A stretch of 64,000 bases of DNA from CAXBNB01 sp040222275 (GCA_040222275.1 JAVKDJ010000049.1:230684-294683); one strand, 5' to 3'. Counted from the stretch's first letter, positions 54,801 through 63,621 are shown. Notes: generated by a model not told the origin, from the letters alone. Program-made: numbers and translations.

Positions 54801-55243
54801 GCATAGTGGAGACTGACCTTGAAATCCTTATCCCGGAGGATTATGTAAAAAACATTACCGAGCGGCTCAGTTTGTACACCCAGATAGATAACATCAAGAG
54901 CGCAGAAGAACTCGAAGAATTTGTAAAATCAGTAGAAGACAGGTTCGGAAAAATGCCAACAGAAGTCGGGGATTTATTCAAAACCGTACGCTTAAGATGG
55001 CGGGCCATCGAACTGGGTTTTGAAAAACTCACTTTGAAAGGTGGAAAAATGAAATGCAATTTTCTTCCATCGGACAACCAGGCCTATTTCAATTCCGATA
55101 AGTTCGGGAAAATCCTGCAGTATGTTCAGCAGCACAGCAAGTTTTGCCAACTCAAGGAGCTCAAAAGCAAACTGCTGCTGATCATATCAGGAGTGGATTC
55201 CATTGACAAGGGGATTGAGGTATTGGATGCGGTGGCTTCATGA
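51896..55243 (+). CDS. mfd: transcription-repair coupling factor
   Basis: Mfd removes RNA polymerase stalled at DNA lesions and brings in UvrA. The 1115-residue protein has a UvrB-like N-terminal part (residues about 1-400), an RNA-polymerase-interacting CarD/RID domain (GDFVVHVDHGIGRFAGMDTI near residue 440), and RecG-like translocase motors with Walker A CGDVGFGKTEVAIRA near residue 585 and DEEQKFGV. A C-terminal TRCF domain follows. Start is TTG. Together with uvrA in this window it forms the coupled repair route. Confidence 0.96.
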   Translation: MKGRDLLKLYKSDATVAGLAESAKPNQHKNIQLKGLVGSLDAVIASSVYSINHQNHIFVLHEKEEAAYFHNDLQNLFGDKEILFFPSSYKRPYEFEETENANILMRAEILNRINHKASSGELIVTYPEALTEKVINKKSLVENTWTAKVGESVDSDFLSELFLTYGFVQDDFVYEPGQFAIRGGIVDIYSYAGELPARIELFGDEIESIRTFDPETQLSKDNLKEVNIIPNVQTKLLEEKRESFFDFIPNNSKLWIKDFNLTLDVIDKYFTRAKESFETILESSGNTGVFKPDYLFETKESFCASIEKYVKIEFGNRFALDAIDVFQFDTSAQPSFNKNFDLITKSLEDFQQRDYTTIIASESEKPINQLESIFEEINPFIKFNSLIIGLREGFIDNQTRIACFTDHQLFERFHRYKIRKKHSKSKALTLKELRTLSTGDFVVHVDHGIGRFAGMDTIEVNGNKQEAIRLVYRDNDLLYISIHALHKISKYSGKESEAPTVNKLGSPEWENKKKKVKKNVQDIAKDLIALYAKRKAAPGFAYETDSYLQAELETSFIYEDTPDQATASESVKEDMQKPHPMDRLVCGDVGFGKTEVAIRAAFKAVVNGKQVAVLVPTTILAMQHYRTFKERLSGFPVEVDYVNRFRTSKEIKGILGKVKEKKLDILIGTHRIANKDVQFQDLGLLIIDEEQKFGVKVKDKLKELKVNVDTLTLTATPIPRTLHFSLMGARDLSIIATPPPNRQPVTTELHVFNEEITRDSISFELRRGGQVFFVHNRISDIEGIANIIYRLVPDARIGVAHGQMDGARLEKTMLKFIEGEYDVLVSTNIIESGLDIPNANTIIINSAQNFGLSDLHQMRGRVGRSNKKAFCYLFTPPTSHLSADARKRLSALEEFSDLGDGFKVAMRDLDIRGAGNLLGGEQSGFISDIGFDMYHKILDEAIQDLKENEYKELFEQELSQQTKALVQDCIVETDLEILIPEDYVKNITERLSLYTQIDNIKSAEELEEFVKSVEDRFGKMPTEVGDLFKTVRLRWRAIELGFEKLTLKGGKMKCNFLPSDNQAYFNSDKFGKILQYVQQHSKFCQLKELKSKLLLIISGVDSIDKGIEVLDAVAS

Positions 55244-55353
55244 CAAAATACTAAACGATAAATATTGCATTTATATCAACGCTCCCTAATAACATCTATA
55301 TAAAATTCTTCGCACCAACGAATAATAGTAAAACCCTTATTTCAAAAAATCAG

Positions 55354-55361
55354 TATATTTG
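55354..55361 (+). promoter_or_regulatory. candidate -7 element next to second DUF433 start (TATATTTG-ATC-ATG)
   Basis: An exact TAnnTTTG match ends 3 nt before the DUF433 ATG at 55365. Confidence 0.45.
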
Positions 55362-55364
55362 ATC

Positions 55365-55598
55365 ATGGAATTTATAGCCGAAAGAATTACCATTGATCCA
55401 GATATATGTAACGGTAAACCTACCATTCGAGGGAAAAGGATTACAGTACAGACGGTTATGGAATTTTTGAGCAATGGTGATACGAATCAGGAAATATTAG
55501 ATCAATTTCCCTCACTTCAAAATGAAGACATTGAAGCATGTTTGAAGTTTGCTTCAAAACTCATGCAGAATAATTATGAGATGCAGACGATCGCATGA
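55365..55598 (+). CDS. DUF433 antitoxin of an intact DUF433/DUF5615 pair
   Basis: The 77-residue protein fits DUF433: ITIDPDICNGKPTIRGKRIT near residues 7-26 and QTVMEFLSNGDTNQEILDQF. It overlaps the DUF5615 start by 4 nt (ATGA), the usual coupling in this type of toxin-antitoxin pair. The likely role is to bind the toxin and repress the operon. The ATG at 55365 lies 3 nt after a perfect promoter element. Confidence 0.88.
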   Translation: MEFIAERITIDPDICNGKPTIRGKRITVQTVMEFLSNGDTNQEILDQFPSLQNEDIEACLKFASKLMQNNYEMQTIA

Positions 55599-55933
55599 CA
55601 AAATTCTTAATTGATGTTAACCTGCCTTACAAATTCAAGCTTTGGAACAATGCTAAATTCGAACAGGTAAGGGATATCAATGATGAGTGGACAGACAGTC
55701 AAATCTGGAATTATGCTAAAAAAAGGAATTTGATTATTGTCAGCAAAGACTCAGATTTTTCAAACCGTATTATTTCATCAAGTCCTCCTCCAAAAGTGGT
55801 CCATTTGAAAATAGGCAATATGAAAATTAACGAGTTATACTACTTTTTGAACAGCCATTGGGAAAAAATCGAAAAGCAAACCCATAACCACAAATTGGTA
55901 AACGTATATTTCGATAAAATCACCGCTATCTGA
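55595..55933 (+). CDS. DUF5615 PIN-like toxin
   Basis: The 112-residue protein starts TKFLIDVNLPYKF, with the conserved Asp of the PIN-like active site, and continues with IIVSKDSDFSNRIISSSPPP, where another Asp pair (KDSDF) sits. DUF5615 is a Mut7-C/PIN-like RNase family. It is encoded 4 nt overlapping its DUF433 antitoxin, so toxin-antitoxin function is the best reading. RNase activity is inferred from the family. Confidence 0.88.
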   Translation: MTKFLIDVNLPYKFKLWNNAKFEQVRDINDEWTDSQIWNYAKKRNLIIVSKDSDFSNRIISSSPPPKVVHLKIGNMKINELYYFLNSHWEKIEKQTHNHKLVNVYFDKITAI

Positions 55934-55969
55934 TTATATCATCAATATGAAGTAGGGAAGATATCTTAT

Positions 55970-58900
55970 TTGAAAAATACCATTTCCATACTGCCCACCT
56001 CGTTTCACCCATTGGTATCGTCCTGGTTTATTAGGGAATTTAAACAACCAACTGAGGTACAAGAAGAAGCATGGCCCGCCATTAAACAAGGCCGGCATGC
56101 CCTGATATCTGCTCCTACCGGGTCAGGCAAAACTCTGGCTGCATTTCTTTCCGCCATAGATGGCTTGGTAAAAGAATCCGAAAATGGTGGGCTGCCACAA
56201 GAAAACAGGATCGTTTACATTTCACCACTCAAAGCCCTGAGCAACGATATCCATCGCAACCTGGAAATCCCTCTCAAGGGCATTGAAAGGGAATTTATCG
56301 ACCTGGGCAAAGAAGCTCCCGAAATCAAAGTTGCGGTGCGTACAGGAGACACCCCTGCTTCTGCCCGCACGGCTATGGTAAAAAAGCCACCACACATTTT
56401 AGTGACCACCCCTGAATCACTTTACCTGCTCCTCACCAGCGATGGGGGCAGAAAAATGCTGAGCACCACACAAGGCATCATTGTAGATGAAATTCACGCC
56501 ATGCTGGGCGATAAGAGAGGGTCGCACCTCTCACTTTCTATCGAGCGCTTACAAGCCCTGGTAGGCGAAAAGTTGCAACGTATTGGTTTGAGTGCTACAC
56601 AAAAGCCCATAGACATGGTGGCCAAATACCTGGTTGGAAATAAGAACATTGTCAATGATGAGCCAGACTGTGCCATCATCAACACAGGGAGCAAAAGAAA
56701 GCTAGACCTGACCATAGAAGTACCGGAATCGCCATTGACCGCAGTGATGGAAAATGAAGTATGGGGCCAGTTATATGAAAGACTTGTGGAATTGGTAAAA
56801 AACCATAAGACCAGCCTCATTTTCGTAAACAACCGCCGATTGGCCGAGAGGCTTGCCGTAGCACTTGGGGAAATACTCGGAGAAGAACATGTCACTTCGC
56901 ACCATGGCAGCATGAGCAAGGAGCACCGGCATCAGGCCGAGCAAAAACTCAAAGCCGGTTTGTTGAAAGTATTGGTAGCTACTGCCAGTATGGAATTGGG
57001 AATCGATATTGGTTCAGTAAGTCTGATTGTACAAATAGCCTCCCCGAAAAGTATCGCGGCATTCATCCAAAGAGTGGGCAGAAGTAACCACCACGTAGGT
57101 GGGGTTCCCAAAGGCATTATGTTTCCATTGACACGGGACGAGCTAGCCGAAAGTGTGGCCCTTTTTGACAGCATCCGGCGTGGTGAACTAGACAAAATAA
57201 TAATGCCTGAGGCGCCCCTGGATATCCTTTGCCAGCAAATAGTGGCAGAGGTCAGCAACCAGGAATGGCCCGTAGATGATTTATTTGGTTTATTCAAAAA
57301 TTCCTACCCTTACAGAAGCCTTACCAAAGACACCTTCCTTGAAATCATCAAAATGCAATCCGACGGTTTTTCCACGAGAAGGGGTAGGCGTGGGTCTCTG
57401 ATACATTTTGATGCCATCAACGGAATAGTGCGTGGTAGAAAAGGTGCCCGAATCATAGCCCTCACCAATGGGGGATCTATCCCGGATATGTTTGAATACG
57501 ACGTAATGCTCGATCCGCAAAATATAAAAGTGGGCACCATTGGGGAAGATTACGCACTGGAATCCCTGCCGGGAGACACCATCACACTCGGTACACATAC
57601 CTGGCAAATTTTGGGAATCGAGGGGCTCACCATGAAGGTGAAAGATGCCACCGGGCTACCACCTACCATTCCCTTTTGGCTTGGAGAAGGGCCCGGGCGT
57701 ACCGTCGAACTTAGTGAGTCGGTTTCCCGATTGAGAAAAAAACTGGACGAGCTGCTGGAGCAAGACCCTTTGCCCAGAATGAAAGAGGAAAAGTCGCTGG
57801 ACATCAGTGATAACCTCGCCCTGAGATGGCTGATAGACGAAGTGGGTATCGGGGCAACAGCTGCTGAGCAATTGGTCAACTATTTCTATGCCGGCAAAGT
57901 AGGGCTTGGCGTGGTACCCACCAGGGATACCATCGTGCTCGAACGGTTTTTTGATGACGTAGGGGATATGCACCTGGTGGTCCACTCCCCCTATGGTAGC
58001 AGGCTTAACAGAGGCTGGGGCCTTAGCCTTAGAAAAAAATTCTGCCAGAGTTTCAATTTCGAACTGCAGGCAGCCGCCAACGAGGATGCCATCATATTAT
58101 CCCTCAGCAGCTCTCACAGTTTTCCATTGGAAAGCGTGTACAAATACCTTAATAGCAAAATCATTCGAGAGACATTGATCCAGGCCATGTTGGATGCGCC
58201 GATGTTTGAAGTGCGCTGGCGGTGGAATGCCACTAGGGCACTCGCCATCCAACGAAACAGAAACGGCAAACGCGTACCCCCTCAGTTCCAAAGGATGAAC
58301 GCCGAAGACCTCATTGCCCAGGTGTTTCCCGACCAAATAGCCTGCTTCGAAAATATAGATGGCGAGCGTGAAGTCCCTGACCATCCACTTGTGAACCAGG
58401 CGATCCATGATTGCCTTACAGAAGCCATGGACATTGACGAGCTGGAAGAGTTGATGGGAAAAATAGAGCGCAAAGAACTCAAACTGGAAGCTCGTGACCT
58501 TCGTGAACCGTCACCATTTGCCCAGGAAATAATCAATGCCAAACCGTATGCCTTTTTGGACGATACCGAATTTGCCGAAAGACGCGTGCAGGCCATCAAA
58601 AACCGAAGTTGGCTAGACCCAACAGAAGCGTCCGACCTCAGCCGGCTAGACCCGGAAGCAATAGAACGGGTCAGAAATGAAGCCTGGCCACATGCAGATT
58701 CGCCGGATGAACTGCATGATGTACTAAGTATTCATGGGTTCGTCACCCAGGCAGAAGGAAAAAAATATAGCTGGGAAAAATACTTCGATATCCTGAAAAT
58801 AGACCGAAGGGCTACCTTTCTGCCAGAAACGAAATTGTGGGTGGCCGCAGAACGTACCCCACACTTTCAGGCTATTTTTCCGGATACCAGGTTTGAACCG

Positions 58901-60343
58901 AATATCCAACTCCCTGATGTATTCAAAAAAACACCCTGCTCCTTCGAGGATGCGCTGAAGGAAGTGGTACGCGGCAGGTTGGAGGCCCTTTGTATAGTAA
59001 CAGCCCAGCAGTTGTCAGAAGACATTCAACAGCCGGTAAACAAAATCGAACTGGCACTTATTGCCCTGGAGGTGGAAGGCTTTGTGTTCAGGGGGAAATT
59101 TAGCCCAGACACAAAAAATGAAGAATGGTGTGAGCGAAGACTACTGCACAGGATACACAAATACACCATTGAAAGCCTCAGGAAAAGCATCGAGCCTGCA
59201 TCCATAGAAGACTATGTACGTTTTCTATTCGATTATCACGGATTGACTGAAAAGAAAGAAAGCGCACAGTCTTTAGAAAAATGCCTGGAAAGGCTGGAGG
59301 GTTTTGAGGCCCCAGCTGCCGCCTGGGAAACGGACATCATCCCGGCGAGAATTGAAAACTACGACCCTGTGTGGCTCGATGTACTCTGCCTCTCTGGCAA
59401 ATTGATCTGGGGAAGGTTCAACCAACCAAAGTCAAACTCCAAGAAGACAAACGGTACTATTAAAAGCTCTCCGATCTGTCTTATCGAAAGGCAAAACACC
59501 GACATGTGGCGCATCATGTCCACCCATTATGCCACCGACCCAAACCTCTCATCCAATGCTGAAAAAATCCTGGAAGTCCTCAACACCAAAGGTGCTTCAT
59601 TCTTTGCCGACATTGCCATCGAAACTCAATTGCTCAACAGTCAGGTAGAAAACGGTATTTCTGAGCTTGTGGCCCATGGCCTGGTCAATGCGGATAGTTT
59701 CATTGGATTACGGGCACTTTTAACGCCTGCTTACAACAGGCCTTCGGAAAATAGCCGCAGAAAAAAGCAAAGTACTTTTTCCATAGAGCATGCCGGCAGG
59801 TGGACAGTAATCCCACCGTTTACGGGCACAGAGCAGGATAAGCTCAATTTCGATTACCTTGAAAAGCTTGTATTCATCTATGTACGCAGGTATGGCGTTG
59901 TTTTTAGGAAAATACTGGAGAAAGAATCTTTTGCACCACCCTGGCGCATTCTTATTCGTGTATTGCGGAGGTTGGAGCTACAGGGAAAACTTCGTGGTGG
60001 CAGGTTTATTTCCGGGGTGTCTGGTGAGCAGTTTGCCACACCTGAAATAGTGAAAGAGCTGAGGAAAATTAAAAACAAACCCAAAACCGGTCAGGTAATC
60101 GCCATAAGTGCAACAGACCCACTCAATCTTTTAGGGGTAATCCTACCTACCCAAAAAGTTAGCAACCTGACAAACAACCGCATTTTGTTTATGGATGGAA
60201 ACCCAGTGGCCATTTTGGAAAACAAGGATGTGCACTTCCTTCAGCAATACGGCAAAGAGCTGGAGTGGGAACTAAAAAACGCCCTTATCCAGCGTTCATT
60301 TCCTCCGAAGCTTCGTGCCTATCTGGGGAAGAATTATAAGTAG
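55970..60343 (+). CDS. lhr: Lhr-type large DNA/RNA helicase
   Basis: The 1457-residue superfamily 2 helicase fits Lhr (large helicase-related), a DNA repair-linked 3'-5' helicase. Walker A is APTGSGKTLAAFLSA near residue 45; the DEIH box is VDEIHAML near residue 173. Motif VI reads QRVGRSNHH near residue 370. The long C-terminal part includes winged-helix and Lhr-core regions. The protein ends FPPKLRAYLGKNYK; a diverged copy of this end is present at 62207-62296. Start is TTG. Confidence 0.93.
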   Translation: MKNTISILPTSFHPLVSSWFIREFKQPTEVQEEAWPAIKQGRHALISAPTGSGKTLAAFLSAIDGLVKESENGGLPQENRIVYISPLKALSNDIHRNLEIPLKGIEREFIDLGKEAPEIKVAVRTGDTPASARTAMVKKPPHILVTTPESLYLLLTSDGGRKMLSTTQGIIVDEIHAMLGDKRGSHLSLSIERLQALVGEKLQRIGLSATQKPIDMVAKYLVGNKNIVNDEPDCAIINTGSKRKLDLTIEVPESPLTAVMENEVWGQLYERLVELVKNHKTSLIFVNNRRLAERLAVALGEILGEEHVTSHHGSMSKEHRHQAEQKLKAGLLKVLVATASMELGIDIGSVSLIVQIASPKSIAAFIQRVGRSNHHVGGVPKGIMFPLTRDELAESVALFDSIRRGELDKIIMPEAPLDILCQQIVAEVSNQEWPVDDLFGLFKNSYPYRSLTKDTFLEIIKMQSDGFSTRRGRRGSLIHFDAINGIVRGRKGARIIALTNGGSIPDMFEYDVMLDPQNIKVGTIGEDYALESLPGDTITLGTHTWQILGIEGLTMKVKDATGLPPTIPFWLGEGPGRTVELSESVSRLRKKLDELLEQDPLPRMKEEKSLDISDNLALRWLIDEVGIGATAAEQLVNYFYAGKVGLGVVPTRDTIVLERFFDDVGDMHLVVHSPYGSRLNRGWGLSLRKKFCQSFNFELQAAANEDAIILSLSSSHSFPLESVYKYLNSKIIRETLIQAMLDAPMFEVRWRWNATRALAIQRNRNGKRVPPQFQRMNAEDLIAQVFPDQIACFENIDGEREVPDHPLVNQAIHDCLTEAMDIDELEELMGKIERKELKLEARDLREPSPFAQEIINAKPYAFLDDTEFAERRVQAIKNRSWLDPTEASDLSRLDPEAIERVRNEAWPHADSPDELHDVLSIHGFVTQAEGKKYSWEKYFDILKIDRRATFLPETKLWVAAERTPHFQAIFPDTRFEPNIQLPDVFKKTPCSFEDALKEVVRGRLEALCIVTAQQLSEDIQQPVNKIELALIALEVEGFVFRGKFSPDTKNEEWCERRLLHRIHKYTIESLRKSIEPASIEDYVRFLFDYHGLTEKKESAQSLEKCLERLEGFEAPAAAWETDIIPARIENYDPVWLDVLCLSGKLIWGRFNQPKSNSKKTNGTIKSSPICLIERQNTDMWRIMSTHYATDPNLSSNAEKILEVLNTKGASFFADIAIETQLLNSQVENGISELVAHGLVNADSFIGLRALLTPAYNRPSENSRRKKQSTFSIEHAGRWTVIPPFTGTEQDKLNFDYLEKLVFIYVRRYGVVFRKILEKESFAPPWRILIRVLRRLELQGKLRGGRFISGVSGEQFATPEIVKELRKIKNKPKTGQVIAISATDPLNLLGVILPTQKVSNLTNNRILFMDGNPVAILENKDVHFLQQYGKELEWELKNALIQRSFPPKLRAYLGKNYK

Positions 60344-60358
60344 AAAATAATAGAAACA

Positions 60359-61204
60359 ATGACAAAAGCTAAGAATGAAACTCCTGATATTCTTTATCAC
60401 TATACATCAGTAGATACTTTGCTTAAGATTATTGAAAATGGTCAGGCAGAAAAGGTTTGTTTTAGAGCGACCAACATAAACTTTTTTAATGACCCTCAAG
60501 AATATACTTTGGCTATCTCTCTACTTAAGCAGTCAATGATTCAATATGAAAAAATCAAATCAATAAAGAATCCAAAGAGTAAACAGGCTAATTGGAAATC
60601 TATTTCCAACCTAAGTAATTTGTCTGGAACACCTTTTTTGCTTTCCTTGTCCTTAAATCCGGATAACCTAGCTATGTGGCGAAATTACGGTGCTAATGGC
60701 AAGGGAGTTGCCATTGGCATAGAATATGATAAAATCATAAAGTATACCCAAGCGGAGAGTGTATATAATACTTCACTGGTGAAGTGTCATTACTCCAAGG
60801 ATATAATCATCTCTTCTTTAATAAGTTATTGGGAATCAAATTATGATGAAATTGATTTCACAGATAAAGGAAAAACTGTTAATTTCTATAATACCAACTT
60901 TCTTTTTGATCTTTCTTCACTATGTTTTACCATAAAAAATAATGAATATTCATATGAAGATGAATGGAGACTGTGTAAGAATGAATACAAGGCGGAAGAA
61001 ATTAAATTCAGAGAAAAGAATGGAATAATTGTTCCTTTTATTGAACACTTTTTTGAAAAAGGGATAATTAAAGAAATTGTAGTGGGTCCCTGTGTAAATA
61101 AAGATCTGACTAAAAAGTCTATTGAATTCCTACTGAAGAAAAGAAAATTTCAAATACCAGAAGATTCGATAGTACTTTCTAAAGTCCAATATAGAACTTT
61201 TTAA
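60359..61204 (+). CDS. DUF2971 protein
   Basis: The 281-residue protein fits DUF2971: ILYHYTSVDTLLKIIENGQ near residues 10-28, TNINFFNDPQEY near 41-52, and LAMWRNYGANGKGVAIGIEY near 98-117. The HYT plus GKGVAIG layout recalls ADP-ribosyltransferase-like folds, but this is only a suggestion. The family has no settled function and appears often in accessory DNA. It is 15 nt after lhr and has a more AT-rich base use than lhr. It lies in a segment bracketed by two lhr 3' ends. Confidence 0.88.
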   Translation: MTKAKNETPDILYHYTSVDTLLKIIENGQAEKVCFRATNINFFNDPQEYTLAISLLKQSMIQYEKIKSIKNPKSKQANWKSISNLSNLSGTPFLLSLSLNPDNLAMWRNYGANGKGVAIGIEYDKIIKYTQAESVYNTSLVKCHYSKDIIISSLISYWESNYDEIDFTDKGKTVNFYNTNFLFDLSSLCFTIKNNEYSYEDEWRLCKNEYKAEEIKFREKNGIIVPFIEHFFEKGIIKEIVVGPCVNKDLTKKSIEFLLKKRKFQIPEDSIVLSKVQYRTF

Positions 61205-61307
61205 TGGTGCATTCAGCCATGAGCAGAATTAATCAAGTGATCCTTTACTCATTAACCGTAGGCTTTTTGGAGAATTATAATTGGCGAGAAATCCATAAAT
61301 TTAGAAA

Positions 61308-62150
61308 ATGAAAAAAGAGTTAATCAATGAACTGTTTAGCAAGTTTGAAGGTGCATGCTATAACCTGGATGGACTTGAATGTTGGAGTGCCCGTGAACTT
61401 CAGGATATTTTTGGTTATTCTGACTGGAGAAATTTTGCCAATGCTATACAAAAAGCCTCCAAGGCATGTGAAAATGCAGGCCAGAGGGTGGACGATCATT
61501 TCGTTGGTATCACCAAAATGATCGATATAGGCAAAGGAGGAAAACGAGAAGTTGAAGATATAGCGCTGACAAGGTATGCATGCTATTTGGTTGCTCAAAA
61601 TGGAGATCCCAATAAAGCCGAGGTAGCATTTGCACAAACGTATTTTGCCGTTCAAACCAGAAGGCAAGAATTGATAGAGCAACGATTGCTTGATGTCGAT
61701 AGGGTAAACGCCCGAGACAAATTGTCCAAATCGGAGAAAAAACTTTCTGGTATTATTTATGAACGAGGTGTTGACAATAAGAGCTTTGCAATCATACGTT
61801 CAGAAGGGGATAAGGCTCTTTTTGGAGGACGTACTACTCAATTTATGAAGAAAAAACTCGGGGTTCCTAGTAGTAGGCCTCTTGCAGATTTTTTGCCAAC
61901 CTTACTAATAAAGGCAAAGGATTTTGCTACAGAACTTACAAGCCACAATGTGACAGACAAAAACCTAAGTGGTGACAAAAGGATTGCTAAAGAGCATGTG
62001 GATAACAATACAGAAGTGCGAAACATTTTACTTAGAAGAGGGGTAAAACCCGAATCGCTTCCACCAGCCGAAGATGTCAAAAAAGTGCAACGAAGGATTG
62101 ATAAAACGGAGAAGGAAATTTTAAAAGAGCTAAAAAAGAACAAACCCTAA
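61308..62150 (+). CDS. dinD: DNA damage-inducible protein D
   Basis: The 280-residue protein matches DinD: a BRO-N-like N-terminal domain (WSARELQDIFGYSDWRNF near residue 27, then DDHFVGITKMI and LTRYACYLVAQNGDPNKAEV) and the DinD C-terminal part (RTTQFMKKKLGVPSSRPLAD). In E. coli DinD inhibits RecA strand exchange and is SOS-induced. Many copies ride on mobile DNA. It follows DUF2971 by 103 nt and precedes the lhr 3'-end remnant. Confidence 0.92.
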   Translation: MKKELINELFSKFEGACYNLDGLECWSARELQDIFGYSDWRNFANAIQKASKACENAGQRVDDHFVGITKMIDIGKGGKREVEDIALTRYACYLVAQNGDPNKAEVAFAQTYFAVQTRRQELIEQRLLDVDRVNARDKLSKSEKKLSGIIYERGVDNKSFAIIRSEGDKALFGGRTTQFMKKKLGVPSSRPLADFLPTLLIKAKDFATELTSHNVTDKNLSGDKRIAKEHVDNNTEVRNILLRRGVKPESLPPAEDVKKVQRRIDKTEKEILKELKKNKP

Positions 62151-62206
62151 TTTCATCGTTTTTTCTAACCATCTCAATAGGACATGGAATTCTTAAAAAA
62201 ATTTGA

Positions 62207-62296
62207 CAGCAGACCGAGTGGGAGCTCCAAAACATCCTGAACCGATATTCATTTCCTCCGAAACTGCGGGCATATTTGGGAAAAAACTATAAGTGA
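62207..62296 (+). pseudogene. diverged second copy of the lhr 3' end
   Basis: After an in-frame TGA the frame reads QQT then EWELQNILNRYSFPPKLR and AYLGKNYK with a TGA stop. The intact lhr ends EWELKNALIQRSFPPKLR then AYLGKNYK. The last 15 residues are identical, while about half of those codons differ synonymously. There is no start codon, so this is a gene remnant. The synonymous differences mean the copy diverged under protein-level selection before being stranded here. Confidence 0.88.
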
Positions 62297-62467
62297 AAAA
62301 CCAAAACCACAAATGCTTTCGATAATTGGCCTGTTATTTGATCATATTTTAGCGATATTTGCGTTTTTAAACCGGAGCTGAAAATTTATTTTAAAAAAAT
62401 ATCCCCTTTTTTGTCACAAACCCCACTTGCTCCTGTCTTGATAAATAAATAGAATCTCAAAGAAATT
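62297..62467. other. gene-free region upstream of desaturase
   Basis: After the lhr remnant no open frame or clear promoter is recognised. No exact TAnnTTTG element is found near the desaturase ATG. Confidence 0.3.
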
Positions 62468-63235
62468 ATGGAAATAGCAATTTTAATGATCGTGCTCTGG
62501 TACGGAGGCCTTTTTTTTCAAACATTTTTCTTGCATAGATATGCCGCACACCAGGCGTTTACTATGTCCAAATTCACCGAAAAAGTGTTTTTCGTTCTGA
62601 CCTGGATTTTCCAGGGATCGAACTACCTGAGCGCCTATGGTTATGGTATCATGCACAGGATGCACCATGCTTTTGCCGATACCCCGGAAGATCCCCATTC
62701 TCCAAAATATGATGAAAGCATATTCAAAATGATGTGGAAGACCAAGACCATATATTCAGGAATTACCAACAAGACTTACGAAGTTGACAAACGCTTTACA
62801 CAGAATGTGCCCGAATGGCCTGCATTTGATCGCTTTGCCCGTTCGTGGGTATCCCGATTGGCATGGGGTACATCGTATGTAGCGTTCTTTTACTTTTTCG
62901 CCACAGCATGGTGGCAATACCTGTTGTTGCCTGTCGCATTTTTGATGGCCCCTATACATGGAGTAATCATCAACTGGTTTGCGCACATCTATGGGTACGT
63001 AAACTATAAAGTAGGTGACACTTCCAAAAACCTCCTGCCTTTTGACTTTCTGATGATGGGCGAAAGCTACCACAACAACCACCACAAACATGGCACAAGA
63101 CCAAACTTCGGTGGTGTAAGGTGGCACGAAATTGACCCCACTTACATCATTATCCTTGTATTGGACAAACTAGGAGTGATCAAGCTCAAACCTAAAATGG
63201 CCATAGCCACAGATGAAGTAAAGAAAGCGGCTTAA
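62468..63235 (+). CDS. acyl-CoA/fatty acid desaturase
   Basis: The 255-residue inner-membrane enzyme has the three histidine boxes of di-iron desaturases: HRYAAH near residue 23, HRMHH near residue 63 and HNNHH near residue 199. Several hydrophobic segments are present. It probably introduces a cis double bond into fatty acyl chains to adjust membrane fluidity. The gene stands alone with its own terminator. The regiospecificity is not visible from sequence. Confidence 0.93.
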   Translation: MEIAILMIVLWYGGLFFQTFFLHRYAAHQAFTMSKFTEKVFFVLTWIFQGSNYLSAYGYGIMHRMHHAFADTPEDPHSPKYDESIFKMMWKTKTIYSGITNKTYEVDKRFTQNVPEWPAFDRFARSWVSRLAWGTSYVAFFYFFATAWWQYLLLPVAFLMAPIHGVIINWFAHIYGYVNYKVGDTSKNLLPFDFLMMGESYHNNHHKHGTRPNFGGVRWHEIDPTYIIILVLDKLGVIKLKPKMAIATDEVKKAA

Positions 63236-63262
63236 GCTTAAAAAGGATTTAAAGAGAACAGG

Positions 63263-63294
63263 AAGAGGCTGGTCGTTGACCAGCCTCTTTTTTT
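63263..63294 (+). terminator. Rho-independent terminator after desaturase
   Basis: The 12-bp stem AAGAGGCTGGTC/GACCAGCCTCTT (3-nt loop) is followed by a T-run. Confidence 0.9.
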
Positions 63295-63423
63295 GTCTTG
63301 AATGATTAGTACTTGGGAAAATGATCAGGCAATTGCCCATGCCTGGTTAAGGTACATTGTTCCTCCTTGGCTCTTAATTTGATGAAGTTAGTTTTTTTAT
63401 GGCCGATATTTTATCTTTACTAA

Positions 63424-63621
63424 ATGAGTTCTATAGTAATAAATCCCAAAAATGCTTCAGAGTTAAAATTCGTTATGGAATTGCTTCAAAAATTAGGGGT
63501 AAATTCTAAGGTGTTGACCGATGAAGAACAAGAAGACCTGGGATTGTCTATTCTAATGAAGGACGCTGACCGCTCCGATGTTGTTCCTGAAAGTGAAATT
63601 ATTGGAAAACTCCAGGGATAA
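63424..63621 (+). CDS. antitoxin-like small protein of a RelE-type pair
   Basis: The 65-residue protein is helical and acidic (ELKFVMELLQKLGVNSKVL, then TDEEQEDLGLSILMKDADRS). It is of the unnamed antitoxin type found upstream of RelE-like toxins in Bacteroidota. Stop and toxin start overlap by 1 nt (TAATG), a sign of translational coupling. A TATCTTTA element, one mismatch from the -7 consensus, lies 4 nt before the ATG. Confidence 0.78.
   Translation: MSSIVINPKNASELKFVMELLQKLGVNSKVLTDEEQEDLGLSILMKDADRSDVVPESEIIGKLQG

Noticed and set aside
61205..61307. Possible SOS box before dinD
   Set aside because: No inverted repeat resembling a known LexA site could be identified; only an AT-rich leader.
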